From: an uncultured Lachnospiraceae bacterium
GTDB taxonomy: Bacteria > Bacillota > Clostridia > Lachnospirales > Lachnospiraceae
Assembly: GCA_947627245.1 (NCBI GenBank)
Contig: CANQVH010000024.1
Location: forward strand, 1 to 45,106
DNA: 45,106 nt
Direction of reading: 5' to 3'
Position 1 is the stretch's first letter. Each line of letters starts with the position of its first letter. Positions 1-8,759 of the stretch are shown here, one piece after another. The translations under genes were made by a program, and so were the position numbers. The notes under the pieces were generated by a model. It ran no database searches and was not told the origin of the DNA. It worked only from the letters and a program-made list of their open reading frames with translations.

Positions 1-230
1 ACGAACAGGTCGGTGAAATTCTCCAGCGTCGGGTTGCGCACAAAGATCTTCGGCGGGAACTGGAACAGCTCGTCCAGCGGCTTCAGAGCGTTGTTGATGA
101 TCATCACCAGCGGCAGCGCCATAAAGATGCCGCAGATGAACATGATAAAGAACATGATGCCGTTGCCCGCCATGGAACGGTTTAATTTCCTGGGCTTTCT
201 CCGGAAAAGCCGACGTCTCTTTTTCTCCAT
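1..230 (-). CDS. Carbohydrate ABC transporter permease, MalG type (partial)
   Basis: Only the first 76 codons are in the window; the gene continues past the left edge. It would be the second inner-membrane channel subunit of the sugar importer encoded here. The visible part has a basic N-terminus (MEKKRRRLFRKSPRK), one hydrophobic segment at about residues 24-45, and then the NALKPLDELFQFPPK stretch, which is typical of MalG-like permeases just after the first helix. The start overlaps the stop of the upstream permease (TAATG arrangement), so translation is probably coupled and the two proteins made in equal amounts. Last visible gene of the mannan operon that starts near 6808. The family assignment is from the N-terminal pattern and context; substrate (mannan oligosaccharides) is inferred from the operon's mannanase. 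Confidence 0.85.
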   Translation of the reverse strand, partial: MEKKRRRLFRRKPRKLNRSMAGNGIMFFIMFICGIFMALPLVMIINNALKPLDELFQFPPKIFVRNPTLENFTDLF

Positions 231-1162
231 TATTCGCCAACCCTCCTTAATATTCTCTGCACCAGCTTATTGGTGCCGACCATCAGAAGGAACAGCACCG
301 TCGCGATGGCGGATGCGTAGCCCATATCGAAACGGGTGGAACCGTAGTCCAGCAGGTGCGTAACCACGGTGGCGCCCGCGTAGTTCACGGACGGGTTTCC
401 GGCAAGCTGGATGGAAATGTCCGCCACGGCAAACGACTGCGTGATCTGCATGACCGCGCCGAACATCAACTGCGGCTTCATAGCAGGCAGCGTGACATAC
501 CACAGCTCCTGCCAGCGGTTCTTCACGCCGTCCAGAGCGGCCGCCTCAAAGAGCGTCTTGTCGACAGTCTGCAATCCGGCGATGAACGAGAGGAAGCCGG
601 TTCCAAGCGAGAGCCACAACTGTACGACGATCAGCACCGGCAGCACGTATTTCTCGGTCTTCATCCAGAGGATCGCCTCGTCCAGGATGCCGAGCTTGAT
701 GAGGATACCGTTCAGGTAGCCGTAGCGGTCGCCGGTGAGGATCAGGTTCCAGACCATGTAGGCGTTGCCGCAGATGCTCGGCGCGTAGAAGATCAGGGTC
801 AGGAAAGCCCTCACCTTCCCGGAAAATTCATTGATGATCCACGCGAACAGCAGGCATAGGATGTAGCTGATCGGGCCCGTGACCACGGCGAAGATCAGCG
901 TGTTCTTCAGCGAGATCAGGAAGATGTCGTCCTCCAGGAACAACTGGATATAGTTCTGCCAGCCGACGAAGGTCGGAAACTCCAGCATGTTGAAATAGGT
1001 GAAGCTCAGGGCAATGGAGATCACCACCGGCAGCACCGTGAAGAAGAAAAACAGGATAAAGTACGGCGCCATCATAAAGTAGCAGACCTTGTTCCGCCGG
1101 ATGCGGTATCCCAGGGTGTTCTGCTTGTTTACGCTCTTTTTTACAGACGTCTGTTCTGCCAT
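230..1162 (-). CDS. Carbohydrate ABC transporter permease, MalF type
   Basis: A 310-residue inner-membrane permease of the MalF/UgpA group, the partner of the MalG-type protein that follows. A basic N-terminal tail is followed by about six hydrophobic segments, and the cytoplasmic coupling loop (EAAALDGVKNRWQELWYVTLP, residues about 232-252) carries the EAA motif that docks the ATPase. Length is normal for the family. The start has a GGAGGG ribosome site and lies 19 bases after the stop of the solute-binding protein gene. No ATPase gene is visible in the operon; in Gram-positive bacteria such importers often share a housekeeping MsmK/MsmX-type ATPase encoded elsewhere. Transport of manno-oligosaccharides is inferred from the GH26 gene at the head of the operon. 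Confidence 0.9.
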   Translation of the reverse strand: MAEQTSVKKSVNKQNTLGYRIRRNKVCYFMMAPYFILFFFFTVLPVVISIALSFTYFNMLEFPTFVGWQNYIQLFLEDDIFLISLKNTLIFAVVTGPISYILCLLFAWIINEFSGKVRAFLTLIFYAPSICGNAYMVWNLILTGDRYGYLNGILIKLGILDEAILWMKTEKYVLPVLIVVQLWLSLGTGFLSFIAGLQTVDKTLFEAAALDGVKNRWQELWYVTLPAMKPQLMFGAVMQITQSFAVADISIQLAGNPSVNYAGATVVTHLLDYGSTRFDMGYASAIATVLFLLMVGTNKLVQRILRRVGE

Positions 1163-1181
1163 AACGCTCTCTCCCTCCCTT

Positions 1182-4100
1182 CTACTGTGCGGCCACCGAC
1201 AGCCCGAGTTCCTGCCGTTTGTGGCTGATCTCGGCGTCGATGTAGATGACCTTGTCCATCAGTTCCTCTCTTGGCGACGCGGTGTCTGTCTCCGTCGTCA
1301 CCGTGTAGAACGCGTTGTTCACGTTTCGCCACGAATAGTAGCCGCCCGGCACCTGCGGGATGCCCTTCACCCACTCGAAAGCCTCCTCCAGCGCGTGGTA
1401 GTCGTCGATCGGCCACGGCATGTTGCTGAAGGCTTCCAGGTTGGCGGTCGGCACACGCGCCGCGCTTCCCATCAGGCTCTCCATCTCTCTGCCGTACTGC
1501 GTCTGGATGTCCGCCGAAGTCCACCACTTCAGGAACTCCCAGCACGCGTCCGGAGCTTCGGTGTCAGCCATGATCATGCAGGCAAGGCCCGTGCTGCCCG
1601 TGCTGCGGTCGACGCTGCCGTCCTCCTTCACCGTGCCCGGAACCGGGGCGAAATCCCACAGTCCCGCGATGTCCGGCGCGGAGACGACCAGGTTATTGTA
1701 GATCGTGTAGTCCGCGATGATGATCGGGCACTCGCCGGTACGGAAGCGCTCCTCCACGCTCGTCTCTTTGTCCAGTTTATAGTCCGTGTAGAATTCACAG
1801 TAATCCTTGAAGGTGTTGACCGCAATGTCGGAATCCAGCGCCGAGCTCTCGCCGTTCTCGGTGTAGTAGCCCCCGCCGTTCTGATAGAGCAGCATCGCGA
1901 AGATCTGCTCGCTCGGCAGCATGCCGAACTCCATCTGGTTCTTCGCGAGGACCGTCATGGCTACCTTCACGTCGTCCCATGTCTGCGGGATCTCCATGCC
2001 GAGCTCCGCCAGGATATCCTTGCGGTAGAACATCACCGGGAAGGTCAGGGTCTCCGGCAGACCGTATGTCGCCCCGTCGAACTGGAAGGGCTCCATCGCC
2101 GCCTCGGAGAAGCGCTTCGTGACCTCCTCGAGATCGTCGAACTGGCTCAGATCCAGCACGGCGTTGCGGATGCCGTAGTTGACCGGCGTGTCGTTGCCGT
2201 TCGGAAGGGCCGTCACGCCCGTGGTCTGCGCCACGATCTGCCCAGTCGTGTTCGTCACCTGGATCGCCACGTCCGGCCCCTCGCCGGCCAGCTCCGCGCG
2301 CAGCAGCGTGCTCATGTCGACCAACTGCACATTCACGTTCACGCCTGTCTCGCTGGTGAACGATTCGTCGATCATGCCCTTGATGACGTTCGCCTGATCA
2401 CGGCCGGTGCCGATCCAGAGGGTGATCGTCTCACCCGCGTCCTTGGACACGTTTCCGATCTGGTTGTAATCGATAATGAAAGAATAGAACAGTCTCCTGC
2501 ACTCATAGCCCGCCTTGTCCAGGAACGAGGTGTGCGCGTACTTCACATCCTGATCCGGGGAGAAGATGTTGATGCGGTCCACCGCCAGCGGCTGCGCGAT
2601 CACCTGGCTGATCCAGTTGCCGCAGGCGCGCACGTTCGTCTTGTAGGTGCCGATGACGCGCACGAAGTAGTCGCCGTCCTCGATCAGATCCTCGAGCTGG
2701 TCGCGCATCGTCAGCAGCACGGTCAGCTTGTCGGAGTTCTTTCCGGTGAGCTGCTCTAGGCTTGTGATCGCCGCGTCCATCTGGTCGTGCACCGCCGCGA
2801 GCTCGTCGTGGAGCCCCGGCAGCGTGCGCTCGATCTGATAGTCGCGGTAGGTATCCGGCTTTACGCCGGTGATCTTGATGACCTCGCGGTAGATGCCGTT
2901 GAGCTGCTGCACGCAGTCCTGCACCTCGCTGATGATATCCGAAAAGTCGCCGAGCACAACTTCCATGCGCAGGCTGTGGTGTCCCTCCTCCAGATAGAAG
3001 GAGTACGGATTGCCCTCCTCATCCTGCAGCACATCCTCTCTCCAGCTCTGGCCGTAATTGAAGCCGTAGGCCTCCATCTCCGAGAACGGCACCTTTCCGT
3101 CGAGCAGAATCTTGCGGGAGACATAGATGCCGCGCACAAAATTCTGGCTGTCGTAGAGAGAGATGTTGTAGTATCCGGTCTCCTGCACGTCGAAATCCCA
3201 CTCAATCCACTGCCCGACCAGACGCCATGAATTGCCCCCGACCGTGTTGTTCAGAAGCTCCTTCGCGCTCGACGGAGAGACCGCCGGCGACGATTGATCC
3301 TGTACCGGATAGAGCATCTGCGACGAAGAGCGCGTGGCGTTCTCACCCTCAATCGTGACGAGCTGCCCGCTCGTGTCCTTCGCGCCCGCGGCGTCCTGCT
3401 CCGCCTTCACCTCGGCGTAAGGCTTTGTGGACGAGAGATTGCTGAAGGTCAGCGAGTGGATCAGCACCGGCTCGCGCAGAGACATCAGGGAAACGATATG
3501 CTTCCCCTTCGTCAGATAAATAGAAAGCGGATTGCTGATATAGCCGTCGCTGTCGTACACCGGCTCCGTCTGCCACGCGGGCTCCTCCACCATGCTCGGC
3601 CGGGATTCGTTGCCTTGGTTGTCGCGCTCCCATTCGTAGGACGCGGAACCGTTCTCACTTTCACCCCGCTCCATATCATATTTCCAGATCCGCTGGAACG
3701 AGATCAGTGCCAGCTCCTTATAGGGAAGCGCGCCGTCCACAAAGATCCCGCGCTCGATATCGGAATTCTTGCCCTCCACCGGATAGTACTCCAGCGCGAG
3801 ATTGTAGAAGCCATCCTCAGCTACCTCGACCTCAAACTCGGTCAGCGAATCCTCTGTCGTGTAGACGCTGTCGCCTTCCACGCCCATGTAGTCTGTGTAA
3901 AGCTCCGGCTCCTTCGCCTCGCCGTCCTCCTCGTAGCGCACGAGCTCGGCCGCGCCCGCCGTTACTTCCGCAGACGGGTAGACCGCGTCGAACTGCTGCA
4001 CATAATCCTTATAGGAAGGGATCGTATCGTCCACCGAGTAGAAGCTGATGATGTCGTCGTACTCGTCCATGCTGACGCCGCTTCCGTCTATCGCTGCCTC

Positions 4101-4406
4101 CGTTTCGCTCTCGGCCTCGGTCTCGTCTTCGGTCTCCGCCTCGCTGACGGACTCCGTCTCATCTTCGGTCTCCGCCTCGCTGGCAGCCTCGGTTTCACTC
4201 TCCGTCTCTGTCTCACTGAGAACCTCGGTCCCACTTGCGGCTTCCGTCTCGCTGAGAGCCTCTGTCTCACTTGCGGCTTCCGTCTCGCTGACCGTTTCTG
4301 TCTCGCTCTCCGGATCCGTCGCCATGACAAGGCCCGGTAGCGCAAGCACAAGTCCTGCCGTCAAGATCGCCGATATGGCTTTTCTCTGCCACTGATTTCG
4401 TCTCAT
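1182..4406 (-). CDS. Giant extracellular solute-binding protein with two carbohydrate-binding-like domains
   Basis: A 1074-residue exported protein, more than twice the usual length of an ABC sugar-binding protein (about 400-450). Order: signal peptide (residues 1-29, ending VMA-TD, no lipobox cysteine); an acidic Ser/Glu/Thr linker made of SETEA-like repeats (about 32-100); a beta-sandwich-like region (about 130-335) and a second one (about 350-490), both with the YEA/EGENA...GYYNI...YxxxGKHxxxL pattern of CBM6/35-like modules; a helical connector (about 490-650); and a family 1 sugar-binding domain (about 655-1070, e.g. GPDVAIQVTN, WDDVKVAMTVLAKNQ, FLKWWTSADIQTQYG). It should capture mannan-derived sugars at the cell surface and pass them to the MalF/MalG pair. 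Start chosen for GGAGG seven bases upstream. Without a lipid anchor, its retention at the cell surface is unexplained. Confidence 0.88.
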   Translation of the reverse strand: MRRNQWQRKAISAILTAGLVLALPGLVMATDPESETETVSETEAASETEALSETEAASGTEVLSETETESETEAASEAETEDETESVSEAETEDETEAESETEAAIDGSGVSMDEYDDIISFYSVDDTIPSYKDYVQQFDAVYPSAEVTAGAAELVRYEEDGEAKEPELYTDYMGVEGDSVYTTEDSLTEFEVEVAEDGFYNLALEYYPVEGKNSDIERGIFVDGALPYKELALISFQRIWKYDMERGESENGSASYEWERDNQGNESRPSMVEEPAWQTEPVYDSDGYISNPLSIYLTKGKHIVSLMSLREPVLIHSLTFSNLSSTKPYAEVKAEQDAAGAKDTSGQLVTIEGENATRSSSQMLYPVQDQSSPAVSPSSAKELLNNTVGGNSWRLVGQWIEWDFDVQETGYYNISLYDSQNFVRGIYVSRKILLDGKVPFSEMEAYGFNYGQSWREDVLQDEEGNPYSFYLEEGHHSLRMEVVLGDFSDIISEVQDCVQQLNGIYREVIKITGVKPDTYRDYQIERTLPGLHDELAAVHDQMDAAITSLEQLTGKNSDKLTVLLTMRDQLEDLIEDGDYFVRVIGTYKTNVRACGNWISQVIAQPLAVDRINIFSPDQDVKYAHTSFLDKAGYECRRLFYSFIIDYNQIGNVSKDAGETITLWIGTGRDQANVIKGMIDESFTSETGVNVNVQLVDMSTLLRAELAGEGPDVAIQVTNTTGQIVAQTTGVTALPNGNDTPVNYGIRNAVLDLSQFDDLEEVTKRFSEAAMEPFQFDGATYGLPETLTFPVMFYRKDILAELGMEIPQTWDDVKVAMTVLAKNQMEFGMLPSEQIFAMLLYQNGGGYYTENGESSALDSDIAVNTFKDYCEFYTDYKLDKETSVEERFRTGECPIIIADYTIYNNLVVSAPDIAGLWDFAPVPGTVKEDGSVDRSTGSTGLACMIMADTEAPDACWEFLKWWTSADIQTQYGREMESLMGSAARVPTANLEAFSNMPWPIDDYHALEEAFEWVKGIPQVPGGYYSWRNVNNAFYTVTTETDTASPREELMDKVIYIDAEISHKRQELGLSVAAQ

Positions 4407-4476
4407 TCTCTACCTCCGCAATCTGTATGAGCTTGTTACCATTCACAGTCAATGCCATTAAATTTATCAATTCTAC

Positions 4477-5127
4477 TTACTTTCTATCTTCATAGTACCA
4501 CGCGTCCTCGCCCGGCTCGGGCTTCGGCATGTACGCGAGCAATGCCTTTTCCATAAGAAATGTCACTACATAACACCAGCACCCCGGAAGGATCAGGATA
4601 CAGGGCACCGGCAGGAGGAAAAACAAAAGCCAGCCGACCGCCGCCGTTCCGAGCGCCGTGACAAGTGTCACCGGCAGGAAGCGGATCCCCATCACGAAGG
4701 ACAGCTTCAACAGCTCCGGCAAACGCAGGGAAAAGCGCGACATCACCGGAAAAAGATTTACCAGCACGCAGACACACAGGACGATCAGTCCCACATAAAC
4801 CGCCGCCAGATGGCGATTCCCAACGTCGATCTGCTGCCTTGCGCCGATGTACAAAATCCCCACAATCAGCGCCGATGCGACCGTCACGATACAGCCCTTC
4901 GCCAGCGTCCGCTTCATGGAGCCAAAAAACTCGGAAAGCGGGTTGCCTCGCTCTCTGCGGACGCTCTTAATCACCGCGTAGTAGAAGGAGGTGATCGAGG
5001 AGCCGATTGTAATCACCGGCAGGCAGCACAGCACGAACACGATGTTTACCAGAATCAGCTCTCCCATCTTGTTCAGGAAGCGGATCAGTCCGCCCTCCCA
5101 TGAAAAAAATTCTCGTATCGATTTCAT
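4477..5127 (-). CDS. YesL-like (DUF624) membrane protein
   Basis: A 216-residue integral membrane protein matching the YesL/DUF624 family from its N-terminus (FFSWEGGLIRFLNKMGELI, then NIVFVLCCLPVITIGSS and FYYAVIKSVRRERGN) and about five hydrophobic segments. YesL-like genes are typically found in operons with family 1 sugar-binding proteins and MalF/MalG permeases for plant polysaccharides; their biochemical role is not settled. It lies 7 bases after the mannanase stop, and its ribosome site (GGGAG) lies inside the last codons of that gene. A 70-base gap separates it from the sugar-binding protein gene. Identification is confident as a family, function is unknown. Confidence 0.85.
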   Translation of the reverse strand: MKSIREFFSWEGGLIRFLNKMGELILVNIVFVLCCLPVITIGSSITSFYYAVIKSVRRERGNPLSEFFGSMKRTLAKGCIVTVASALIVGILYIGARQQIDVGNRHLAAVYVGLIVLCVCVLVNLFPVMSRFSLRLPELLKLSFVMGIRFLPVTLVTALGTAAVGWLLFFLLPVPCILILPGCWCYVVTFLMEKALLAYMPKPEPGEDAWYYEDRK

Positions 5128-5134
5128 ACGCCGT

Positions 5135-6769
5135 TCACTCCCGGATCAGGTAGCTGCGAAGATCCGGCAGCTCATCCAGCGTAATCACCACATCGCTGTC
5201 GTAAGCCTTTTGAAGCATCGAGGTCTCCGTGTACTGCTCGCTGTAGGCGAAGATGGCCGTGTTCTTCGCCACGAACTCGCCTTCCCATGTGCAGAAAAAT
5301 CCCCACATCGCGCCGTCGCGGGCCGCGAGCTCCGGGTCGAAAATGCAGCCGTTCTCCGACATGACAATCATCTTGTCCGCGTCCGTATAATGAACTGCCT
5401 GCAGATACTTATTCGTCTGCGGGGTGTATACATGCTCGCCGGGATAGAGATCCTCGCCGATGATGTCCACGTACTCGTCGCCCGGATACCAGTCGGCAGC
5501 CTGCCCGTTCCAGACCCAGATCAGGTTGTTCAGCCCGTACTCGTTCGTCAGCTTATCGTACAGCAGGATATATAACTTCTTGTATGCCTCCGCGCCGGAC
5601 GCACCCCACCAGAACCAGCCTCCGCTCGCCTCGTGAAGCGGCCGCCACAAAACCGGCACATCCGCCTCTTGCAGAATCCGGAGCTGCTTCGCAATCGCGT
5701 CAATATCCTCCATCAGCAGTTGATAGCCTTCCTCGTCTTCCCCGTTCATGATCGCCGCGAGGTCGATGTTTGTGCTGTCCGCGTAAAAGCCGCGGTACCA
5801 CTCCTTTGTCAGATACTTTTCGGGCGGGTTCCAGTGCCAGCAGAAGGTAACGATGCCGCCGTTCTCCCAGAAATCAATCGCGTATTCCGTGGACTTCGGG
5901 GTACTGCCGTTCGCCACGCGCGACGGCGAATACTCGATGAAATCCAATCCGAGGATCGCCGGCTCCTTCCCCGTCTCGCGCTTGATGACCGTGAACTCCT
6001 TGCCGTACCGTCCGCTGCTCGAATACTGGCCGGAGATAATGTTCTTCCCGTAATTGTCCGCCAGATAACTCATCAGACGTCTGGCACTCTCGCTCGCGTT
6101 CGGATTGCAAAGCTTCGCGGAAACCTGATAAATCGATTCCTCCAGAGGCTCCGCCTTCTGTATAATCAGTTTGTCCAAGCAGATCCACCCCCAAAATTTT
6201 GAGATTGATATCTTGTGCTCTCCCGCAGACAAATACACCCGCGAAAGCAGAGAATCAACAAAAGAAGCATTGGAAACGCTGACCGTTCCCATATTCTCGC
6301 CGTCCACGTTCACATAATTTTCTTTGTAGCCGCCCTGCGCGGCGCTGATGAAATGGAGATCGTAGAAACCATCTTCTGAAACAGAGACGGCAAAGCTGCA
6401 TGCGTCGCCATCATCCTGAAAGCCGGCCGCATAGCCGTCGCCCGAATAACCTGAGAGTTGTGATTCGATATGTACATTGCCGAAAAGAGCCGCATCCTCC
6501 GCCTCATAGACTGTACCGTCGACAGCCGGTTCCCCGGTCACGTCCGTGTCTGTCGCATTCTCAACTGTGCCCGTGTCTGCCGTCTCTCCGGCCGCAGCCG
6601 CATCCTCAACCGCCGCGTCTGCCGTCTCTCCGGCTGCAGCCGCATCCTCAACCGCCGCATCCTCCGCGACCGCTGTCATGCAGCCCGATGCCAAGACAGC
6701 CGCTGCAATCGCCGTCACAAGTCCCGTGCAGAATTTACGTATTTTCCTCATATTTTTGGCACTCCTCAT
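5135..6769 (-). CDS. Secreted GH26 beta-mannanase with N-terminal CBM35-like module
   Basis: A 544-residue exported endo-1,4-beta-mannosidase (hydrolysis of mannan/glucomannan/galactomannan backbones). Signal sequence at 1-35 with ASGC at 27-30, compatible with a lipobox, so it is probably a surface lipoprotein. Then an Ala/Glu-rich linker with two 14-residue repeats, a CBM35-like beta-sandwich (about 85-205, beginning YEAEDAALFGNVHIES) and a GH26 catalytic domain (about 225-540). The acid/base glutamate is in WRPLHEASGGWFWWG and the nucleophile glutamate in IVMSENG, both positions that define GH26. First gene of the operon; a consensus promoter lies at 6816-6844 and a GAGGAG site precedes the start. 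Expected to release manno-oligosaccharides outside the cell for the downstream ABC importer. Confidence 0.9.
   Translation of the reverse strand: MRSAKNMRKIRKFCTGLVTAIAAAVLASGCMTAVAEDAAVEDAAAAGETADAAVEDAAAAGETADTGTVENATDTDVTGEPAVDGTVYEAEDAALFGNVHIESQLSGYSGDGYAAGFQDDGDACSFAVSVSEDGFYDLHFISAAQGGYKENYVNVDGENMGTVSVSNASFVDSLLSRVYLSAGEHKISISKFWGWICLDKLIIQKAEPLEESIYQVSAKLCNPNASESARRLMSYLADNYGKNIISGQYSSSGRYGKEFTVIKRETGKEPAILGLDFIEYSPSRVANGSTPKSTEYAIDFWENGGIVTFCWHWNPPEKYLTKEWYRGFYADSTNIDLAAIMNGEDEEGYQLLMEDIDAIAKQLRILQEADVPVLWRPLHEASGGWFWWGASGAEAYKKLYILLYDKLTNEYGLNNLIWVWNGQAADWYPGDEYVDIIGEDLYPGEHVYTPQTNKYLQAVHYTDADKMIVMSENGCIFDPELAARDGAMWGFFCTWEGEFVAKNTAIFAYSEQYTETSMLQKAYDSDVVITLDELPDLRSYLIRE
6576..6659 (-). 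repeat. 42-bp tandem repeat (two copies) inside the mannanase linker
   Basis: Two head-to-tail 42-bp units (6576-6617 and 6618-6659) that differ at only a few positions and encode the Ala/Glu-rich linker between the lipobox and the carbohydrate-binding module. The unit is a multiple of three, so copy-number change would lengthen or shorten the linker without breaking the gene. Confidence 0.8.
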
Positions 6770-6815
6770 TTCTTTCCGCTGCTGCCAAAGTCATTTTCAG
6801 CAAATTTCCCTAATA

Positions 6816-6844
6816 AATATAACCCAATTCTCCGTGTATTTCAA
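6816..6844 (-). promoter_or_regulatory. Promoter of the mannan operon
   Basis: On the minus strand TTGAAA (6844-6839) and TATATT (6821-6816) are separated by 17 bases, a near-consensus sigma-A promoter. The transcript would start near 6808, about 40 bases before the mannanase start codon. Confidence 0.75.
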
Positions 6845-6935
6845 CATGATTTTTCAATTTCTATTATTCTTTTTTATGCAATCCATCCAGAAGCGCCGAT
6901 TTTCTTTTCTTTCATTTCGTCATTATAGACATTTA

Positions 6936-6955
6936 GCGCAACGATGGATTTGCGC
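6936..6955. promoter_or_regulatory. Inverted repeat upstream of the mannan operon (possible operator)
   Basis: GCGCAA, 8 bases, TTGCGC: an inverted repeat about 95 bp upstream of the mannan promoter -35 box and immediately beyond the trpZ terminator. The half sites resemble LacI-family operators in base composition only. It could instead be a flanking part of the terminator region. Low confidence as an operator. Confidence 0.3.
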
Positions 6956-6956
6956 A

Positions 6957-6997
6957 TTTTAAAACGGGGCTGCTGCATAATATTCGCAACAGCCCCG
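6957..6997 (-). terminator. Rho-independent terminator of the trp transport operon
   Basis: On the minus strand an 8-bp stem CGGGGCTG/CAGCCCCG, extended after one mismatch by three more pairs, is followed by GTTTTAAAA. It begins about 30 bases after the trpZ stop codon. Confidence 0.85.
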
Positions 6998-7025
6998 CAT
7001 ATACATATTGATTTTTTCATTAAAT

Positions 7026-7832
7026 CTACTCTACCTTCGAGAACAGAATCCGATCGTTGTCAAGCTCTTTGCCGACTCCGGCGCTGAATTTCTCCAAAAG
7101 GCCGTCCACGGTCAATCCGTCACGCTCCGTTCCGCTTATATCCAGCACGATTCTGCCGGAATCCATCATCAGCGTGCGGTTGCCCATATCGAGGGCCGAG
7201 TGCATATTGTGCGTAATCATCAGACACGCCAGATGATTTTCCTCCACAATCCTTTTTGTCAGTTCAATCACCTTGTCGGCCGTTGCCGGATCGAGCGCCG
7301 CCGTATGCTCATCGAGCAACAGGATCTTCGGCGGAACCAGCGTCGCCATCAAAAGCGTGAGCGCCTGTCTCTGTCCTCCGGAGAGCAGTCCCACGGGCTG
7401 TTTCAGCCGATCCTCGAGTCCCATGTTCAGCAAAGCAAGCCTCTCGCGGAACATCTCCCGCTCCTTCGAGGTAATCCTTGAAAACACGGACGTCTTCTTC
7501 GAAGCGCGCAGATAAGCAAGCGCCAGATTTTCCTCAATGCTCATGTGCGGCGCCGTTCCCTTCATCGGATCCTGAAACAGCCGGCCGATCTCCACCGCTC
7601 GCTTATACTCCGGAATATACGTGATGTTCCGATCGTCGAGAAAAACGCTGCCCTCGTCCACATAAAAGCTGCCGCCGATACAGTTGAACAGCGTCGATTT
7701 TCCGGCGCCGTTGCTGCCGATGATCGTGGCAAATTCTCCGTCCTTCACGGTCAGGCTCACGCCGTCCAGCGCCACCTTCTCGTTGACCGTCCCCGCATTG
7801 AACACCTTTCTCACATTCGTCAGCTTCAGCAT
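7026..7832 (-). CDS. trpZ: Tryptophan ABC transporter ATP-binding protein
   Basis: A 268-residue ABC ATPase. Start chosen at MLKLTNVRKVFNAG (7832) because the longer reading frame upstream is only the overlap with the permease gene. Walker A is IGSNGAGKSTLF (about 38-49), the Q-loop is in GRLFQDPMKG, the ABC signature is LLSGGQRQAL, Walker B is ILLLDEHTAALDP, and the switch histidine is in MITHNM. It overlaps the permease gene by 7 bases and is the last gene before a terminator. The LivG/TrpZ-like sequence and the Trp-specific T-box of the operon point to tryptophan uptake; the substrate is inferred from the leader, not from the ATPase itself. Confidence 0.85.
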   Translation of the reverse strand: MLKLTNVRKVFNAGTVNEKVALDGVSLTVKDGEFATIIGSNGAGKSTLFNCIGGSFYVDEGSVFLDDRNITYIPEYKRAVEIGRLFQDPMKGTAPHMSIEENLALAYLRASKKTSVFSRITSKEREMFRERLALLNMGLEDRLKQPVGLLSGGQRQALTLLMATLVPPKILLLDEHTAALDPATADKVIELTKRIVEENHLACLMITHNMHSALDMGNRTLMMDSGRIVLDISGTERDGLTVDGLLEKFSAGVGKELDNDRILFSKVE

Positions 7833-8758
7833 GTACCGTCCCCTCCTTTCGCGGAAGAGGCGGACACCATCTTTCTCTTCTGAAATGCGATCTGCTGCTT
7901 CAGATACGGCGAGGCGATAGCAATCGCCACGATCACCGCCGACACAAGCTTCAGGCACTCCGCCGGAACATGGAGGCGCAGCGCGATCGCGATCGCAAAA
8001 CGATACAGGCAACTGCCGAGGATCACGCCCACGATCCTGCGGAAAACACTGTGCTTACCGACAAGCGTCTCCCCGATGATCAGGCTGGCAAGCGCGATCG
8101 TCACCATGCCGGTGCCGAGGTTAATATCACAGGTCTTCTGATAATGTCCTATCAGGCAGCCGGAAAGCGCCGTCATCGCGCCGGAAATGCACAAGCCTAC
8201 GGTAACGGTAAAGCCCGGATTGATGCTGGACGCCTTCACCATATCCTCGTTGTCTCCGGTCGCGCGGATCGAAAGTCCTATCCGCGTGCCGAGAAACCAT
8301 GCCAGAAGCACACACACGATCACAACGATAATGATCGATACGATCAGGCGGTACCAGTCGCTTCCCAGCATATCTTTGAACAGGCTGTAGATTGTCTCGT
8401 TTTTAAAAATAGACAGGTTGGAAGAAAAGCCCATTACTGCCAGATTCACGGTATACAGCCCCGTGTTCACGATGATCCCGGCAAGGATCGGCTCCACACC
8501 GAGCTTTGTCTGAAGCGACGCCATGATAAAGCCGGAACAGACGCCAGCCGCCATCGCCGCAAACAGCGCAAGCACCGGATGTCCCATGATCGCCACCTGC
8601 GCGCCCACGGCGCAGCCCAGCGTAAAGCACCCGTCCGTCGACAGGTCGGCAATGTTCAGGATGGAATAGCTCAGAAACAGGGCCAGCGCGACCAGCGCGT
8701 AGATAAAGCCGAGCTCCAGAGCACTGACGACGACCGGAAACGATAGTAATGAACTCAT
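7826..8758 (-). CDS. trpY: Tryptophan ABC transporter permease
   Basis: A 310-residue inner-membrane permease of the branched-chain (LivH-like) type used with ABC_sub_bind proteins: about eight to nine hydrophobic segments and the conserved LSYSILNIADLSTDGCFTLG region near residue 30. The loop LGTRIGLSIRATGDNEDMVKA (about 163-183) is the expected cytoplasmic coupling region. Start chosen at MSSLLSFPVVV (8758), with AGGAAGG 5-6 bases upstream; the reading frame runs further upstream but only through the structured spacer after trpX. Overlaps trpZ by 7 bases. Confidence 0.85.
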   Translation of the reverse strand: MSSLLSFPVVVSALELGFIYALVALALFLSYSILNIADLSTDGCFTLGCAVGAQVAIMGHPVLALFAAMAAGVCSGFIMASLQTKLGVEPILAGIIVNTGLYTVNLAVMGFSSNLSIFKNETIYSLFKDMLGSDWYRLIVSIIIVVIVCVLLAWFLGTRIGLSIRATGDNEDMVKASSINPGFTVTVGLCISGAMTALSGCLIGHYQKTCDINLGTGMVTIALASLIIGETLVGKHSVFRRIVGVILGSCLYRFAIAIALRLHVPAECLKLVSAVIVAIAIASPYLKQQIAFQKRKMVSASSAKGGDGTC

Positions 8759-8759
8759 G

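Noticed and set aside
1089..2759. Long open frame on the plus strand opposite the sugar-binding protein gene (556 codons).
   Set aside because: It is the complement of a clearly coding GC-rich gene, rich in Arg/His/Val/Leu, without a recognisable domain or ribosome site.
3294..4340. Open frame on the plus strand opposite the N-terminus of the same gene.
   Set aside because: Antisense shadow; its low-complexity end is only the complement of the SETEA repeat.
7833..8012. Longer start for trpZ.
   Set aside because: The extension is the permease gene read in another frame, and the ATPase family starts at MLKLTNV.
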